Positions 1 through 8,997 of a stretch of DNA of 64,000 bases are shown piece after piece. Position numbers and translations under genes: made by a program. The notes beneath the pieces are model-generated. The model ran no database searches, was not told the DNA's origin, and saw nothing but the letters and a program-made list of their open reading frames with translations. The number at the start of each line of letters is the position of its first letter. Positions within the stretch are counted from its first letter, which is position 1. The DNA comes from Merdibacter sp965119685 (lineage in GTDB: Bacteria > Bacillota_I > Bacilli_A > Erysipelotrichales > Erysipelotrichaceae), in assembly GCA_965119685.1 (NCBI GenBank), contig OZ221971.1, positions 496,001-560,000 on the forward strand. The letters are read 5' to 3'.

Positions 1-1061
1 GTTTTTTGTTAGATAAGCATCAGGCGCAGGAACGCGCGCAGCGAGGAGAGCTGTGCTTTGGTACGATCGACAGCTGGCTGGTATGGAAGATGACGCAGGG
101 GAAGAAGCACATCACGGATGTATCTAACGCTTCCAGAACGATGCTGATGAATTTAGAGACGCTGGACTATGACGAGGAGCTTTTGCGGCTGTGGCAGATT
201 CCGCGCTGTATGCTGCCGAAGATCGTGGACACCGGCGGAGAGCTGGCGCTGTGTGAGGGTATCTTTCCGCAACCGGTGCCAATCGCTTCTTTGGTCGGCG
301 ACCAGCAGGCAGCGCTGTTTGGGCAGACGTGCTTTCACGGCGGCGACGTGAAAAATACGTACGGCACCGGATGTTTCCTGCTGATGAATACCAAGGATCG
401 CATCATCCGCTCCAAGCATGGATTGGTGACCAGCGTCGGCTGGCGTATGCAGGGGCAGTGTGATTATGTGCTGGAGGGCAGCGTATTTGTTGCCGGAGCC
501 GCAATTCAGTGGCTGCGTGACGCTCTGCATTTGATCGATGACAGCGCGCAAAGCGAGAAGTGCGCACAGGCGATCGCCAGCAGCGAGGGAGTGATCGTCG
601 TCCCGGCCTTCACCGGCTTAGGCGCCCCTTATTGGAAACCGCAGGTGAAAGGAGCGATGTTTGGCTTAACGCGCGGAACGACAAAGGAACATATCGTTCG
701 TGCGACGCTGGAATCGTTGGCATATCAAAGCTGGGATGTCATTGAAGCGATGCAGGAGGATTACGGGCAGCGGATTCATCGCTTGCAGGTAGACGGCGGC
801 GCCAGCCGCAACAGCTTTTTGATGCAGTTTCAAAGCGATTTGCTGAATGCCAGCGTCGTGCGCTCTTTCATCAGTGAGACGACGGCGCTGGGCGCCGCGT
901 ATCTGGCAGGCTTAGCTGTCGGTTACTGGAAAGATCAAAAGCAGATTGAAGCGCAGTTTCGGGCTGCACAGAGTTTTGAACCTAACATTGAGGATACCGC
1001 AAGAGAGGAATTGCTGAAAGGATGGAAGAAGGCGGTGCAGGCGGCCATTGCCTTTGCATGA
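1..1061 (+). CDS. glpK: Glycerol kinase, C-terminal part (runs off left edge)
   Basis: Phosphorylates glycerol to glycerol 3-phosphate with ATP in the cytoplasm (FGGY sugar kinase family). The reading frame is open to the first base, so the true start lies outside; about 350 of the usual 500 residues are present. Visible family motifs are GTIDSWLVWK near the beginning, GDQQAALFGQ, the phosphate-binding GTGCFLL loop, GLGAPYWKP and DGGASRN of the ATPase fold. The gene ends only one base before the next start, so the two are probably co-transcribed. Identification is firm; I see nothing abnormal in the fragment. Confidence 0.95.
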   Translation, partial: FLLDKHQAQERAQRGELCFGTIDSWLVWKMTQGKKHITDVSNASRTMLMNLETLDYDEELLRLWQIPRCMLPKIVDTGGELALCEGIFPQPVPIASLVGDQQAALFGQTCFHGGDVKNTYGTGCFLLMNTKDRIIRSKHGLVTSVGWRMQGQCDYVLEGSVFVAGAAIQWLRDALHLIDDSAQSEKCAQAIASSEGVIVVPAFTGLGAPYWKPQVKGAMFGLTRGTTKEHIVRATLESLAYQSWDVIEAMQEDYGQRIHRLQVDGGASRNSFLMQFQSDLLNASVVRSFISETTALGAAYLAGLAVGYWKDQKQIEAQFRAAQSFEPNIEDTAREELLKGWKKAVQAAIAFA

Positions 1062-1062
1062 G

Positions 1063-1959
1063 ATGAAAGTACGATGTATACGTAAGCTCAGTCCGCAGGT
1101 GATGGAGAGGCTGAGCGCCCAATATGAGCTGTGTGAGGATGAAAACGCACAGGTGATCGTCGGCAATCCCGATCCGCAAAGCATTTCTTCTTATCCGCAG
1201 CTGGAATTGATTCAACTGGAAAGCGCCGGATATGATCGCTACGATGTAGAGGAACTCAATACGCATAAGATTCGCCTTTGCAACGCTTCCGGCTGCTTCG
1301 GCGATGTCATCAGCGAGTATGTGATCGGGACGCTGATTTTGATGTTTCAAAAACTAAATCGTTATGTGCTTCAACAAAAGGAACATGTGTGGAAACCGGC
1401 CGATCGGGTGCGGATGATCAGCGGCTCTGTCATCGTTGTCGTCGGCATGGGAAATATCGGCGCTTCACTTGCACATCGTCTGCATGCGATGGGAGCGACA
1501 GTCATCGGTGTACGCCGGGATGTGAAACAAAAGGAGCGGGGAGTGGAGCGAATGCTCTCGCTTGCGCAGATCGAGGAGGCGCTTCCCTGTGCGGATGCCG
1601 TCGTTCTTTGTGTCCCGGCGAATGAAGATACGAAAGGCTTTTTTACCCATCGCCTGTTTTCGCTGATGAAAAAGGACGCCGTCTTTGTCAATGTCGGCAG
1701 AGGGTCGCTGGTGTCGCTGTCAGATGTACAGCAAGCGCTGGATGAAAAGAGTATCGCTGCGGCAATATTGGATGTTATGGAGGAAGAGCCTCTTCCTAAG
1801 GAACATCCGCTGTGGGAATATGAAAACGTGCTGCTGACACCGCATGTTGCGGGGACGTTCGCCAACAATTCCAGCTTTTTACAGTTTGAAGAGATCGTTT
1901 TAGAAAATTTGCGGCGTTTTCATGAGGGAAAGCCTTTGATAAACGAGCGGCGCCATTGA
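1063..1959 (+). CDS. D-isomer-specific 2-hydroxyacid dehydrogenase
   Basis: Predicted NAD(P)-dependent oxidoreductase that interconverts a 2-keto acid and a D-2-hydroxy acid. The 298-residue protein has the Rossmann motif VVGMGNIG (about residues 126-133), the substrate-binding Arg in NVGRGSL (about 210) and the catalytic His in TPHVAG (about 258). ATG at 1063 is chosen because it follows the glpK stop directly and gives a normal family N-terminus; an in-frame TTG at 1048 lies inside glpK. The exact substrate (glycerate, lactate, hydroxypyruvate) cannot be read from sequence. Confidence 0.85.
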   Translation: MKVRCIRKLSPQVMERLSAQYELCEDENAQVIVGNPDPQSISSYPQLELIQLESAGYDRYDVEELNTHKIRLCNASGCFGDVISEYVIGTLILMFQKLNRYVLQQKEHVWKPADRVRMISGSVIVVVGMGNIGASLAHRLHAMGATVIGVRRDVKQKERGVERMLSLAQIEEALPCADAVVLCVPANEDTKGFFTHRLFSLMKKDAVFVNVGRGSLVSLSDVQQALDEKSIAAAILDVMEEEPLPKEHPLWEYENVLLTPHVAGTFANNSSFLQFEEIVLENLRRFHEGKPLINERRH

Positions 1960-2016
1960 CAAGAGGATAAAGATCAGATAGTGTAGTGATGAGCAGAATG
2001 GAGGATACGGACAGCT

Positions 2017-2457
2017 ATGAAAATTGCAGTTGCATGTGATCACGGTGCTTATGAGTATAAAGAGATGATTAAAGAGATGCTGTTGTCTCAGGGGCATGAG
2101 GTAGTGGATTTCGGAACGGATTCTACCGCATCCATGGATTATCCGGATACGGCGCTTCCCTGCGCGCAGGCGGTCAGCCAAGGCGTGTGTGAACGGGGAA
2201 TCGTGATGTGCGGAACCGGCATCGGCGTTTCTATCACGGCAAATAAGGTAAAGGGCATTCGCTGTGCGCTGTGCAGCGATCCGCTGAGCGCACGGCTTAC
2301 CAGAGAGCATAATGATTCCAATATGCTTGCGTTTGGACAGCGCATTGTGGGCAGTGAGATGGCGAAGGAGATCGTCAATGTATGGCTGAATACGCCTTTC
2401 AGTAACGGCGAACGTCATTGCCAGCGCATCCGCAAGGTGATGGAGATCGAACAATAA
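2017..2457 (+). CDS. rpiB: Ribose-5-phosphate isomerase B (RpiB/LacAB family)
   Basis: Interconverts ribose 5-phosphate and ribulose 5-phosphate in the pentose phosphate pathway. The 146-residue length matches the family. The N-terminal ACDHGAYE phosphate/sugar-binding residues, the catalytic Cys in MCGTGIG (about residue 65) and the REHNDSNML segment are present. LacA/LacB subunits of galactose-6-phosphate isomerase share this fold, but the intact CGTGIG and single-gene setting favour RpiB. It has a GGAGG about 13 bases upstream and is followed by a terminator-like hairpin. Confidence 0.9.
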   Translation: MKIAVACDHGAYEYKEMIKEMLLSQGHEVVDFGTDSTASMDYPDTALPCAQAVSQGVCERGIVMCGTGIGVSITANKVKGIRCALCSDPLSARLTREHNDSNMLAFGQRIVGSEMAKEIVNVWLNTPFSNGERHCQRIRKVMEIEQ

Positions 2458-2460
2458 CAA

Positions 2461-2543
2461 TGAAAAGGACGCTTTTACATGCCGAGGGCGGCGATGAGGA
2501 AATCGATCGGCGCTTGTCAGAGGGAATGGAAGCGTCTTTTTTT
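2461..2543 (+). terminator. Probable terminator after rpiB
   Basis: AAAAGGACGCTT at the start pairs with AAGCGTC followed by a run of seven T at the end. The loop is long (about 55 bases), so it is weaker than a compact terminator. Confidence 0.5.
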
Positions 2544-2712
2544 GTATGAGGAAAGCACTGCTATAAAAAATGTGATGCTGAGGGAAGCAATGCCGGTTTC
2601 ATCGTTCATCTATTGTATTGGCAAAGTGACGCTCTCAAAAGAAAAGCATTTGCCTTCATCAGTACGAAATGTCGGGAAGGAGGAAGGCTTACGAAACTAT
2701 TGCGAAAAAGTA

Positions 2713-2741
2713 TTGACAGTAACCGCTTACTTGAGTAGAAT
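2713..2741 (+). promoter_or_regulatory. Sigma-A promoter of the PTS operon
   Basis: TTGACA (2713-2718) and TAGAAT (2736-2741) are separated by exactly 17 bases. The site lies directly upstream of the antiterminator target and PTS gene. Confidence 0.8.
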
Positions 2742-2753
2742 ATGGTTGAAAAT

Positions 2754-2783
2754 AGAGTGTTACTGGTAAAGCAGGCATGAACT
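2754..2783 (+). promoter_or_regulatory. RAT: RNA antiterminator site for the LicT/GlcT-type protein
   Basis: The segment contains GTGTTACTGGTAAAGCAGGC, close to the ribonucleic antiterminator sequences bound by SacT/LicT/GlcT proteins. It overlaps the 5-prime arm of the terminator at 2773-2834, so binding of the antiterminator would block termination. The matching regulator is encoded two genes downstream at 5040. Confidence 0.8.
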
Positions 2784-2834
2784 ATTAAAGAATTGATCTC
2801 GACAGAGATTCTTTAGTGTTTGTGCCTTTTCTTT
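2773..2834 (+). terminator. Conditional terminator overlapping the RAT
   Basis: A nested stem is visible: AGGCA/TGCCT, AAC/GTT and TAAAGAAT/ATTCTTTA, followed by TTTTCTTT. It shares bases with the RAT, the classical switch of BglG-family antitermination. Confidence 0.8.
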
Positions 2835-2882
2835 ATGCCGCCGGACAAACAGTGAAGAATTGCGAGAAGAAAGGAAAAGAGA

Positions 2883-5015
2883 ATGAAAGACAAGATTTTT
2901 GGCGTTCTGCAACGCATCGGGCGAAGCTTCATGCTTCCTATCGCCGTTCTTCCGGTAGCCGGATTACTGTTAGGTATCGGAAGCTCCTTTACCAATGAAA
3001 CGATGATCGCTTCTTATGGATTGCAATCCATTTTAGGAAACGGTACGCTGCTGCACAGCTTGCTGACTGTGATGAGCAAAGCGGGCAGTGCGATCTTCGA
3101 CAATCTGCCGTTGATTTTTGCGGGCGGCGTTGCTATCGGTATGGCAAAGAAAGAGAAAGAGGTAGCGGCGCTCTCGGCGGTGATCGCTTTCTTTGTCATG
3201 CATGTGTCGATCAATGCGATGCTGACAATTGACGGGCAGATTTTAGCGGACGGCAGCATTGCACCGGCTGTTTTAAGCGGTACGATCGCGTCGATGTGCG
3301 GAATTCAGACGTTACAGATGGGCGTTTTCGGCGGTATTATCGTCGGTCTGGGCGTAGCTGCATTGCATAATAAGTTTTATAAGATCGAGCTGCCAAACGC
3401 ACTTTCCTTTTTTGGCGGCAGTCGCTTTGTGCCGATCATCTCTACTGCAGTTTTTGTGCTCGTAGGAATTTTGATGTTCTTTATTTGGCCGGCAGTACAA
3501 AACGGAATCTATGCGTTAGGCTCTCTGGTAACGGGCACCGGTTATCTGGGAACGCTGATCTTCGGTATTATCAAGCGGGCGCTGATTCCTTTTGGCTTGC
3601 ATCATGTATTCTATCTACCGTTTTGGCAGACGGCTGTCGGCGGTACGATGGAGGTAGGCGGACAGCTGATTCAGGGCGGTCAGAACATCTTCTTTGCACA
3701 GCTGGCGGATCCAAGCGTCGTACATTTCAGCGCAGATGCGACTCGTTATTTTTCCGGAGAATTCATCTTTATGATCTTCGGCCTGCCGGGGGCGGCGCTC
3801 GCTATGTATCGCTGTGCGAAGCCGGAGAAGAAAAGGGTGGCCGGCGGTCTGCTGTTGTCCGCAGCACTTACCTGTATGTTTACCGGAATTACGGAGCCGA
3901 TTGAATTTTCTTTCCTGTTTGTGGCGCCGATGCTGTTTGTCGTTCAGGTGATATTGGCCGGCGCTGCGTACATGATTGCGCACATTCTGAATATCGCGGT
4001 AGGTCTGACTTTCTCCGGCGGTATTTTGGATCTGTTGCTGTTTGGAGTTTTACAGGGTAATGACAAGACCAGCTGGCTGCTGATCATTCCTGTCGGCATC
4101 ATTTATTTCTTCTTGTACTATTTCATCTTCCAATTCCTCATCAAACGTTTTCAATTAAAAACGCCGGGACGAGAGGATGACGATGAAGAGACGAAGCTTT
4201 ATACGAAAGCCGACGTCAATGCCCGTAAAGAGATGAATGCAGGAGAGGGGGCACAGCCCGGCGCTTTGTCGATGATGATCGCACAGGGGTTAGGCGGTGT
4301 AAAGAATATTAAAGACGTTGATTGCTGCGCAACACGGCTGCGCGTAGGCGTAGTCGACGGCGGAATGGTCGATGAAAGCATCTTAAAACAATCCGGAGCA
4401 GCCGGCGTATTGAGAAAAGGCAACAATGTTCAGGTGATCTACGGACCGCGCGTATCTGTCATTAAATCTGATTTGGAGGAGTATCTGCACAATCCGGCAG
4501 CAGTGCAGCCGATGCGGCCGCAGTCTGTGGAAGTAAACGAGCAAAAGGATGAAAAGGCGGAAGTGATACGGGAGGTGTTCGCCGCGCCGATCAAGGGAGA
4601 AGCGAAGCTCATCAGCGAGACGCCGGATGCGACCTTTGCAGAGAAGATGATGGGAGACGGCATCGTCATTTTCCCGCAGGATGGAAATTTGTATGCTCCT
4701 TGCGACGCACAGATTCAGTTTGTCTTCGATACGAAGCACGCAATCGGTCTGGTTTCCGAGCAAGGCGTGGAGATACTGATTCACGTCGGTATTGATACGG
4801 TCAATTTAAAGGGACAGGGATTCCATGTGTTAGTAGAGAACGGGCAAAGTGTGAAAAAGGGTGCAAAACTGATGGAAATTGATTTACAATATATACGGGA
4901 GCATGCACCGTCAGATGCAATCCCGCTGGTATTTACCAATTTAGGAGAGCATCATTTAGAATTGCTGAAGCTGGGAACAGTCAGCGTGGGCGACGAATTG
5001 ATTCGAGTGAGATAA
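2883..5015 (+). CDS. PTS system EIICBA component, glucose/N-acetylglucosamine family
   Basis: Membrane permease that imports and phosphorylates a hexose using phosphate from HPr. The 710-residue protein has IIC (residues 1 to about 430, many hydrophobic segments, ITEPIEFSFLFVAP motif), IIB (about 450-530, phospho-Cys in DCCATRLR near 480) and IIA (about 570-710, phospho-His in ILIHVGIDTV near 634). Domain order matches PtsG/GlcA-type enzymes. Glucose is the likeliest sugar, but GlcNAc or maltose types have the same layout. Expression is predicted to depend on antitermination at 2754-2834 by the downstream regulator. Confidence 0.9.
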   Translation: MKDKIFGVLQRIGRSFMLPIAVLPVAGLLLGIGSSFTNETMIASYGLQSILGNGTLLHSLLTVMSKAGSAIFDNLPLIFAGGVAIGMAKKEKEVAALSAVIAFFVMHVSINAMLTIDGQILADGSIAPAVLSGTIASMCGIQTLQMGVFGGIIVGLGVAALHNKFYKIELPNALSFFGGSRFVPIISTAVFVLVGILMFFIWPAVQNGIYALGSLVTGTGYLGTLIFGIIKRALIPFGLHHVFYLPFWQTAVGGTMEVGGQLIQGGQNIFFAQLADPSVVHFSADATRYFSGEFIFMIFGLPGAALAMYRCAKPEKKRVAGGLLLSAALTCMFTGITEPIEFSFLFVAPMLFVVQVILAGAAYMIAHILNIAVGLTFSGGILDLLLFGVLQGNDKTSWLLIIPVGIIYFFLYYFIFQFLIKRFQLKTPGREDDDEETKLYTKADVNARKEMNAGEGAQPGALSMMIAQGLGGVKNIKDVDCCATRLRVGVVDGGMVDESILKQSGAAGVLRKGNNVQVIYGPRVSVIKSDLEEYLHNPAAVQPMRPQSVEVNEQKDEKAEVIREVFAAPIKGEAKLISETPDATFAEKMMGDGIVIFPQDGNLYAPCDAQIQFVFDTKHAIGLVSEQGVEILIHVGIDTVNLKGQGFHVLVENGQSVKKGAKLMEIDLQYIREHAPSDAIPLVFTNLGEHHLELLKLGTVSVGDELIRVR

Positions 5016-5039
5016 GATGAGGGAGAAAAGGAGGAGAAC

Positions 5040-5876
5040 ATGGCAAAGATCATACGCATATTGAATCATAATGCGGTTATTGTACATGAGCCGCTGGAGA
5101 ACCGTGTTCTCCTGCTTCTTGATAAAGGCGTCGGCTTTGGACGCAAGATCAACGAGCAGATGAATCCTCCGTACTCCGGCAGGGTTTATGAACTGCAAAA
5201 GGAGACAAGCAAGGGAGCGACCAAAGAGGTGCTCAGTCATCTGGAGCCTGTGTATTTGGAGATCAGCAGTGAGATTCTCACATTGGCAGAGGAACGCTTT
5301 CAAGGCATCGACCGTAATATTCTGCTTCCTTTAGCAGATCATATCGCTTTTGCGATCACGCGTATCAAAAGCGGGATGAATATCACCAATCCCTTTGCCA
5401 ACGATATTCGTCTGTTGTATCCAAAGGAATATGAAACGGCAATGCAGGGAAGAAAAATCATTCATGAACGCTGCGGCTATGAAATTAACGAAGATGAAGT
5501 CGGTTATATCACGCTGCATATCCACAGTGCGATGGGCGAACAGGTAGACGAAGGCATGATGGTGGCAGTGATCATCAATGAGAGTATTCAGCAGGTAGAA
5601 GCAGAGTGTCATGTGTCCATCGATGTTCATTCACTCTCTTACAGCCGATTGCTGACGCACATGAAATATTTGCTTGCCCGTCTGCGCAAGGGTGAGGAGC
5701 TGACGCTGGATATGGAGGAATATACGCGGAAGAGTTTTCCATATTCGTATAAGGTTGCTCAACATATCATCGAGCGCGTGGAACGCACGCTGCATCAAAG
5801 TGTGCCTAAGGTGGAGACAGGCTATCTGGCGATGCATATTGAACGTGTCTGTATGGGCGAACAAAACGTAAAGTGA
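5040..5876 (+). CDS. BglG/LicT/GlcT-family transcription antiterminator
   Basis: RNA-binding regulator predicted to bind the RAT at 2754-2783 and permit transcription of the PTS gene. The 278-residue protein begins with the co-antiterminator RNA-binding domain (about residues 1-55, MAKIIRILNHNAVIV) followed by two PTS regulation domains with conserved His residues (for example LADHIAFAI and GYITLHIHSAM). ATG at 5040 has a strong AAAGGAGGAG site. It lies 24 bases after the PTS gene and is followed by a terminator, so the two form one autoregulated operon. Confidence 0.92.
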   Translation: MAKIIRILNHNAVIVHEPLENRVLLLLDKGVGFGRKINEQMNPPYSGRVYELQKETSKGATKEVLSHLEPVYLEISSEILTLAEERFQGIDRNILLPLADHIAFAITRIKSGMNITNPFANDIRLLYPKEYETAMQGRKIIHERCGYEINEDEVGYITLHIHSAMGEQVDEGMMVAVIINESIQQVEAECHVSIDVHSLSYSRLLTHMKYLLARLRKGEELTLDMEEYTRKSFPYSYKVAQHIIERVERTLHQSVPKVETGYLAMHIERVCMGEQNVK

Positions 5877-5906
5877 ACCGTATCTGAAAGGATGCGGTTT
5901 TTTAAT
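5875..5906 (+). terminator. Terminator after the antiterminator gene
   Basis: AACCGTAT and ATGCGGTT form a stem around an 8-base loop and are followed by a T run. Confidence 0.8.
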
Positions 5907-6039
5907 GGCAGAAGTGAAAGCGAGGAGGGCGTGCGGAACGGAAGATATTGCTTTGCCTTTTGTGAGAGCTAACTCAGCGGTTTTATCAGCAGATCAGCAG
6001 AAAATAGCTTATCAAAGTATGCTGAATACAGCAGTGATT

Positions 6040-7527
6040 CTATTTCGTGGCAACGCGATGCAGCTTTGCTTTCCAAAGCATAGCCGCACAGGCAACGATG
6101 AAGCCGACCGCCCATATAGCGGTTAATACATCTTTGATCCATACGCCGTTTGTGAGCAGCGGATCATAAAGATAAGGAGTGGAGGTACAAAACAGAAGCG
6201 GCTGATAATAGATGCTTGGAAATGACAGCAGGAGCGTACCTGCAATTTGCCCATTGTATACCATCGCTTCTAAAAAGGTTGGAGTAAACAGTATGGCGAA
6301 CATGACGATGATCGTCAGAAACCGGCTTTGTGTAAAGCAAGAGAATAGGCTGACATACATCACGGTAATGACAGTACCGACTGCCGTCATCTGGAAAGTG
6401 AGCAGTATCAGCTCTTTAAAGGAGAAGAAAGGGGTGTTGATCTGCAAAAAATCCGATAATTGGGAGATGGCAGGGAGATCCAATCCTTTGAGCGGCAGGA
6501 TTGCTAAGGAAGCTGCCAGTGCAATAAGGAGAAGAACCAGCTGTATGCCGAGGGCAAGCATGAGATTGGCGATGATTTTTGCCGCCGTGATGCGCATTGC
6601 GCCGATTTCGGTTGAAACGATGATCTGATCCATTCCTGAGGAACGCTCCCGCGCAAACGTGTTCGCACAAAGGATGGAGAGGATGAGCAGCGTTAGAAAG
6701 TTATTTTTTTGAAGATGACTGTAAAACAGTGAGGGAGAGACGGTGCTGCCGTAAGACTGTGCTGCCGACAAACGCGTTTTTGCAAATTGTTGGATATTTG
6801 TCTCATCCGTATGTGATCCATCGTAGTGTAAAGTATCTTGAATGGAAGTGAGATAGCGCTGGGGCTGAACAAGCAAATACAGCGGGAAACGGGACTGATT
6901 TGGATTTTCCATCATCATCTGATTGCTGAGCGTCGTTGTTTCATTGTAATATTCCGGAAACAGCTCTTGCATATAAATGGCATTGAGCGTGAACAGCTTT
7001 GCCTCATCTTCATGAAATACTCGCAGCGGGTAATAGAAGTCGGAATAGTCGTCCGTTGTGCTATCTAAAGAATAGACGATGGGAGAAAGATAGTATTTTT
7101 CCTCGATGAGGAGATTCAGCCGTTCAATGTCGGCTCTGCTTAATGTGCCGCTTTCATTTCGCTGCATCAATTCTTTCCAATCATTTCCATAGATCTCCGC
7201 CATTTTCTTGTCATCGATCGGAGTGCTGATAAATTTGTCATATAGACGGTTATAGTCGTCCATATAGCGCTGCCACAGTTCTTCATTGACCTCTCCTTCA
7301 TATTGGCTGAGTATCCGGTCGGCGTAGGCATAAAACTCGTTGACCGTATTGATCGGTTCGCCGGTAAAGGTCTCCAATGTGATCGTCTCCAAAGCATATT
7401 GGGTGATCGGCTGCATACCTTCGCTGCAAACAGTAAAGGTATAAAAGCCGAAAAATGCCATCAATAAAACGATGTTGGCTTTGCTCTTAAATATTTTTTT
7501 CAATTCGCTGAATATGAGCTTGATCAT
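6040..7527 (-). CDS. ABC-2-type membrane permease with large extracytoplasmic domain
   Basis: A 495-residue membrane protein: one N-terminal hydrophobic segment (about 18-35), a hydrophilic region of about 220 residues, then five or six C-terminal membrane segments. This is the ABC-2 permease layout of bacitracin/lantibiotic-type exporters. Its ATPase partner is not adjacent. The interrupted gene at 8998-10085 is a paralogue: both end with a YLYDP-L-NG-WIKD block and a ML-WKA-LHRV tail. Start ATG has AAGGAGGTGC upstream. Substrate unknown. Confidence 0.75.
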   Translation of the reverse strand: MIKLIFSELKKIFKSKANIVLLMAFFGFYTFTVCSEGMQPITQYALETITLETFTGEPINTVNEFYAYADRILSQYEGEVNEELWQRYMDDYNRLYDKFISTPIDDKKMAEIYGNDWKELMQRNESGTLSRADIERLNLLIEEKYYLSPIVYSLDSTTDDYSDFYYPLRVFHEDEAKLFTLNAIYMQELFPEYYNETTTLSNQMMMENPNQSRFPLYLLVQPQRYLTSIQDTLHYDGSHTDETNIQQFAKTRLSAAQSYGSTVSPSLFYSHLQKNNFLTLLILSILCANTFARERSSGMDQIIVSTEIGAMRITAAKIIANLMLALGIQLVLLLIALAASLAILPLKGLDLPAISQLSDFLQINTPFFSFKELILLTFQMTAVGTVITVMYVSLFSCFTQSRFLTIIVMFAILFTPTFLEAMVYNGQIAGTLLLSFPSIYYQPLLFCTSTPYLYDPLLTNGVWIKDVLTAIWAVGFIVACAAMLWKAKLHRVATK

Positions 7528-7642
7528 GTTAGCACCTCCTTATGCGGTGTATTTTTACGATGGAAAGATCATAAAGAGAAAGCTTTTGAATGAGCGTGTG
7601 AACCATACAGGAAGAATGCCTGTGCGCGGCAATGATGAAAAA

Positions 7643-8359
7643 CTATATAATCAATATATCTTTTTTTTGATTGTTGTGAATCAGATAACCCTTTCGCACC
7701 AAGATCAGCACGTAGAGGATCAGCAGCACCGCAAAAGCCGGATAAATCGGGAAACCGGCGAGCCATTTGGCGTGGATTGCGGTAAATGGGACGTTGAAGA
7801 GGAGAACGAAGTAGCTGCCGTATAGCACAAGATAGGATAACAACACCGTCGTGCTGCGCCGCAAAATCCGTTCAAAAAGCAAGGTGGCACATTGGATGAA
7901 CAACAAAGGAAAGACCGTGTGCAGAAACAGCTCCTGAAACTGTCTTTGATGAAACGCCTCCATCAGGATCAATAACAGAAAGGCAATCAGCTGAAAGAGC
8001 GAAGAAAGCGCACATTTGTAGAGAAACAGCCGTCCGCGGTTTACATAGCAGACGCCGATGAGTTCATCCATGCCGTAAAAGGACTGACGGTAGGACGTGT
8101 AAAGACTGTAACCGCCTAAGAAGCAAAAATAGAGCGCGGCATTCACCATTCGCAAATGCGGCTGAAGCAGGACGAGCGTCAGCAATATGACAAACGAGAG
8201 AATGCTGAAAAGCGTATAAGAGCGCAGCTCTGCCGCAAACAGCCGCAGACAAAGCTGATAACGGGATTCTCGCCGGGCGATTGTCTCCTTTAGCTGCTGC
8301 GACAGCGCCTGTGCGGCTGTTCGCATTTGATTTGGGCTTGGATCACCGTGAAGCTTCAT
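7643..8359 (-). CDS. Membrane protein between the sigma factor and the permease
   Basis: A 238-residue protein with a hydrophilic N-terminal 45 residues and about five hydrophobic segments. Its start overlaps the end of the sigma gene by 17 bases, which suggests translational coupling. I do not recognise the family. A cytoplasmic N-terminus followed by membrane segments would fit a membrane anti-sigma factor, but no zinc HxxxCxxC motif is visible, so this is only a suggestion. Confidence 0.6.
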   Translation of the reverse strand: MKLHGDPSPNQMRTAAQALSQQLKETIARRESRYQLCLRLFAAELRSYTLFSILSFVILLTLVLLQPHLRMVNAALYFCFLGGYSLYTSYRQSFYGMDELIGVCYVNRGRLFLYKCALSSLFQLIAFLLLILMEAFHQRQFQELFLHTVFPLLFIQCATLLFERILRRSTTVLLSYLVLYGSYFVLLFNVPFTAIHAKWLAGFPIYPAFAVLLILYVLILVRKGYLIHNNQKKDILII

Positions 8360-8888
8360 CGTCAGACTCCTCCTTCCATAACGCCCGTAAGCGGATCAAG
8401 GCACGCGCATGGCGCGCTTTTAATGTTGAGGGCGGAATATCGAGCAAATTACCGATTTCACGAAAACTCATCTGCTTTAAGTAGTAGAAATAAATGACAT
8501 CCTGTTCTTTTGGCGGCAGTACCACAATTAAGCGATGCAGATGCTCATACTCTAAAGAGCGTATGACATCGTCCTGACGATCTTCGGATGTCAAGATCTC
8601 TTCCTCCAGCGGCAGATGACGGTGACGCTGTTCACGGCGCAGATGGTCAATACAGCATGAGGAAGCGATCGTATAGAGATAGCCCAACAGCTTTCCCTGT
8701 TCACGATAGGTGGGAATTTGTCGGATAAATCGCTGAAATACATCCCACGTCACGCTGTCAGCGTCTTGTTCGCTGTTCAGCTTCATACAGACATAGCGGT
8801 AAATGGGAGGATAATACTGCTGTATCAGTTCGTTCACAGCGCTGTCGCTGCCCTTGCGAAGCGCTTTGATCAGCTGATGCTCACTCAT
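8343..8888 (-). CDS. RNA polymerase ECF-type sigma factor
   Basis: A 181-residue sigma-70 family protein with region 2 (about residues 20-95, including YIYRYVCMKLN-like and DVFQRFIRQIP segments) and region 4 (about 120-175, PPKEQDVIYFYYLKQMSFREIG followed by a helix-turn-helix). Regions 1 and 3 are absent as in ECF factors. It heads a minus-strand set with the membrane proteins at 7643 and 6040, which it may control. The start has an AAAGGGGG site directly upstream. Confidence 0.85.
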   Translation of the reverse strand: MSEHQLIKALRKGSDSAVNELIQQYYPPIYRYVCMKLNSEQDADSVTWDVFQRFIRQIPTYREQGKLLGYLYTIASSCCIDHLRREQRHRHLPLEEEILTSEDRQDDVIRSLEYEHLHRLIVVLPPKEQDVIYFYYLKQMSFREIGNLLDIPPSTLKARHARALIRLRALWKEESDDEASR

Positions 8889-8997
8889 GTCATTCCCCCT
8901 TTCGCTTCAGTTCTATTGTAACATCATTGATTGCGGCCGTTTTGCCGCATTTATGAAAGAGCGCACGCCTGTGATGCGCTTGGAGGAAAGCCGGGTT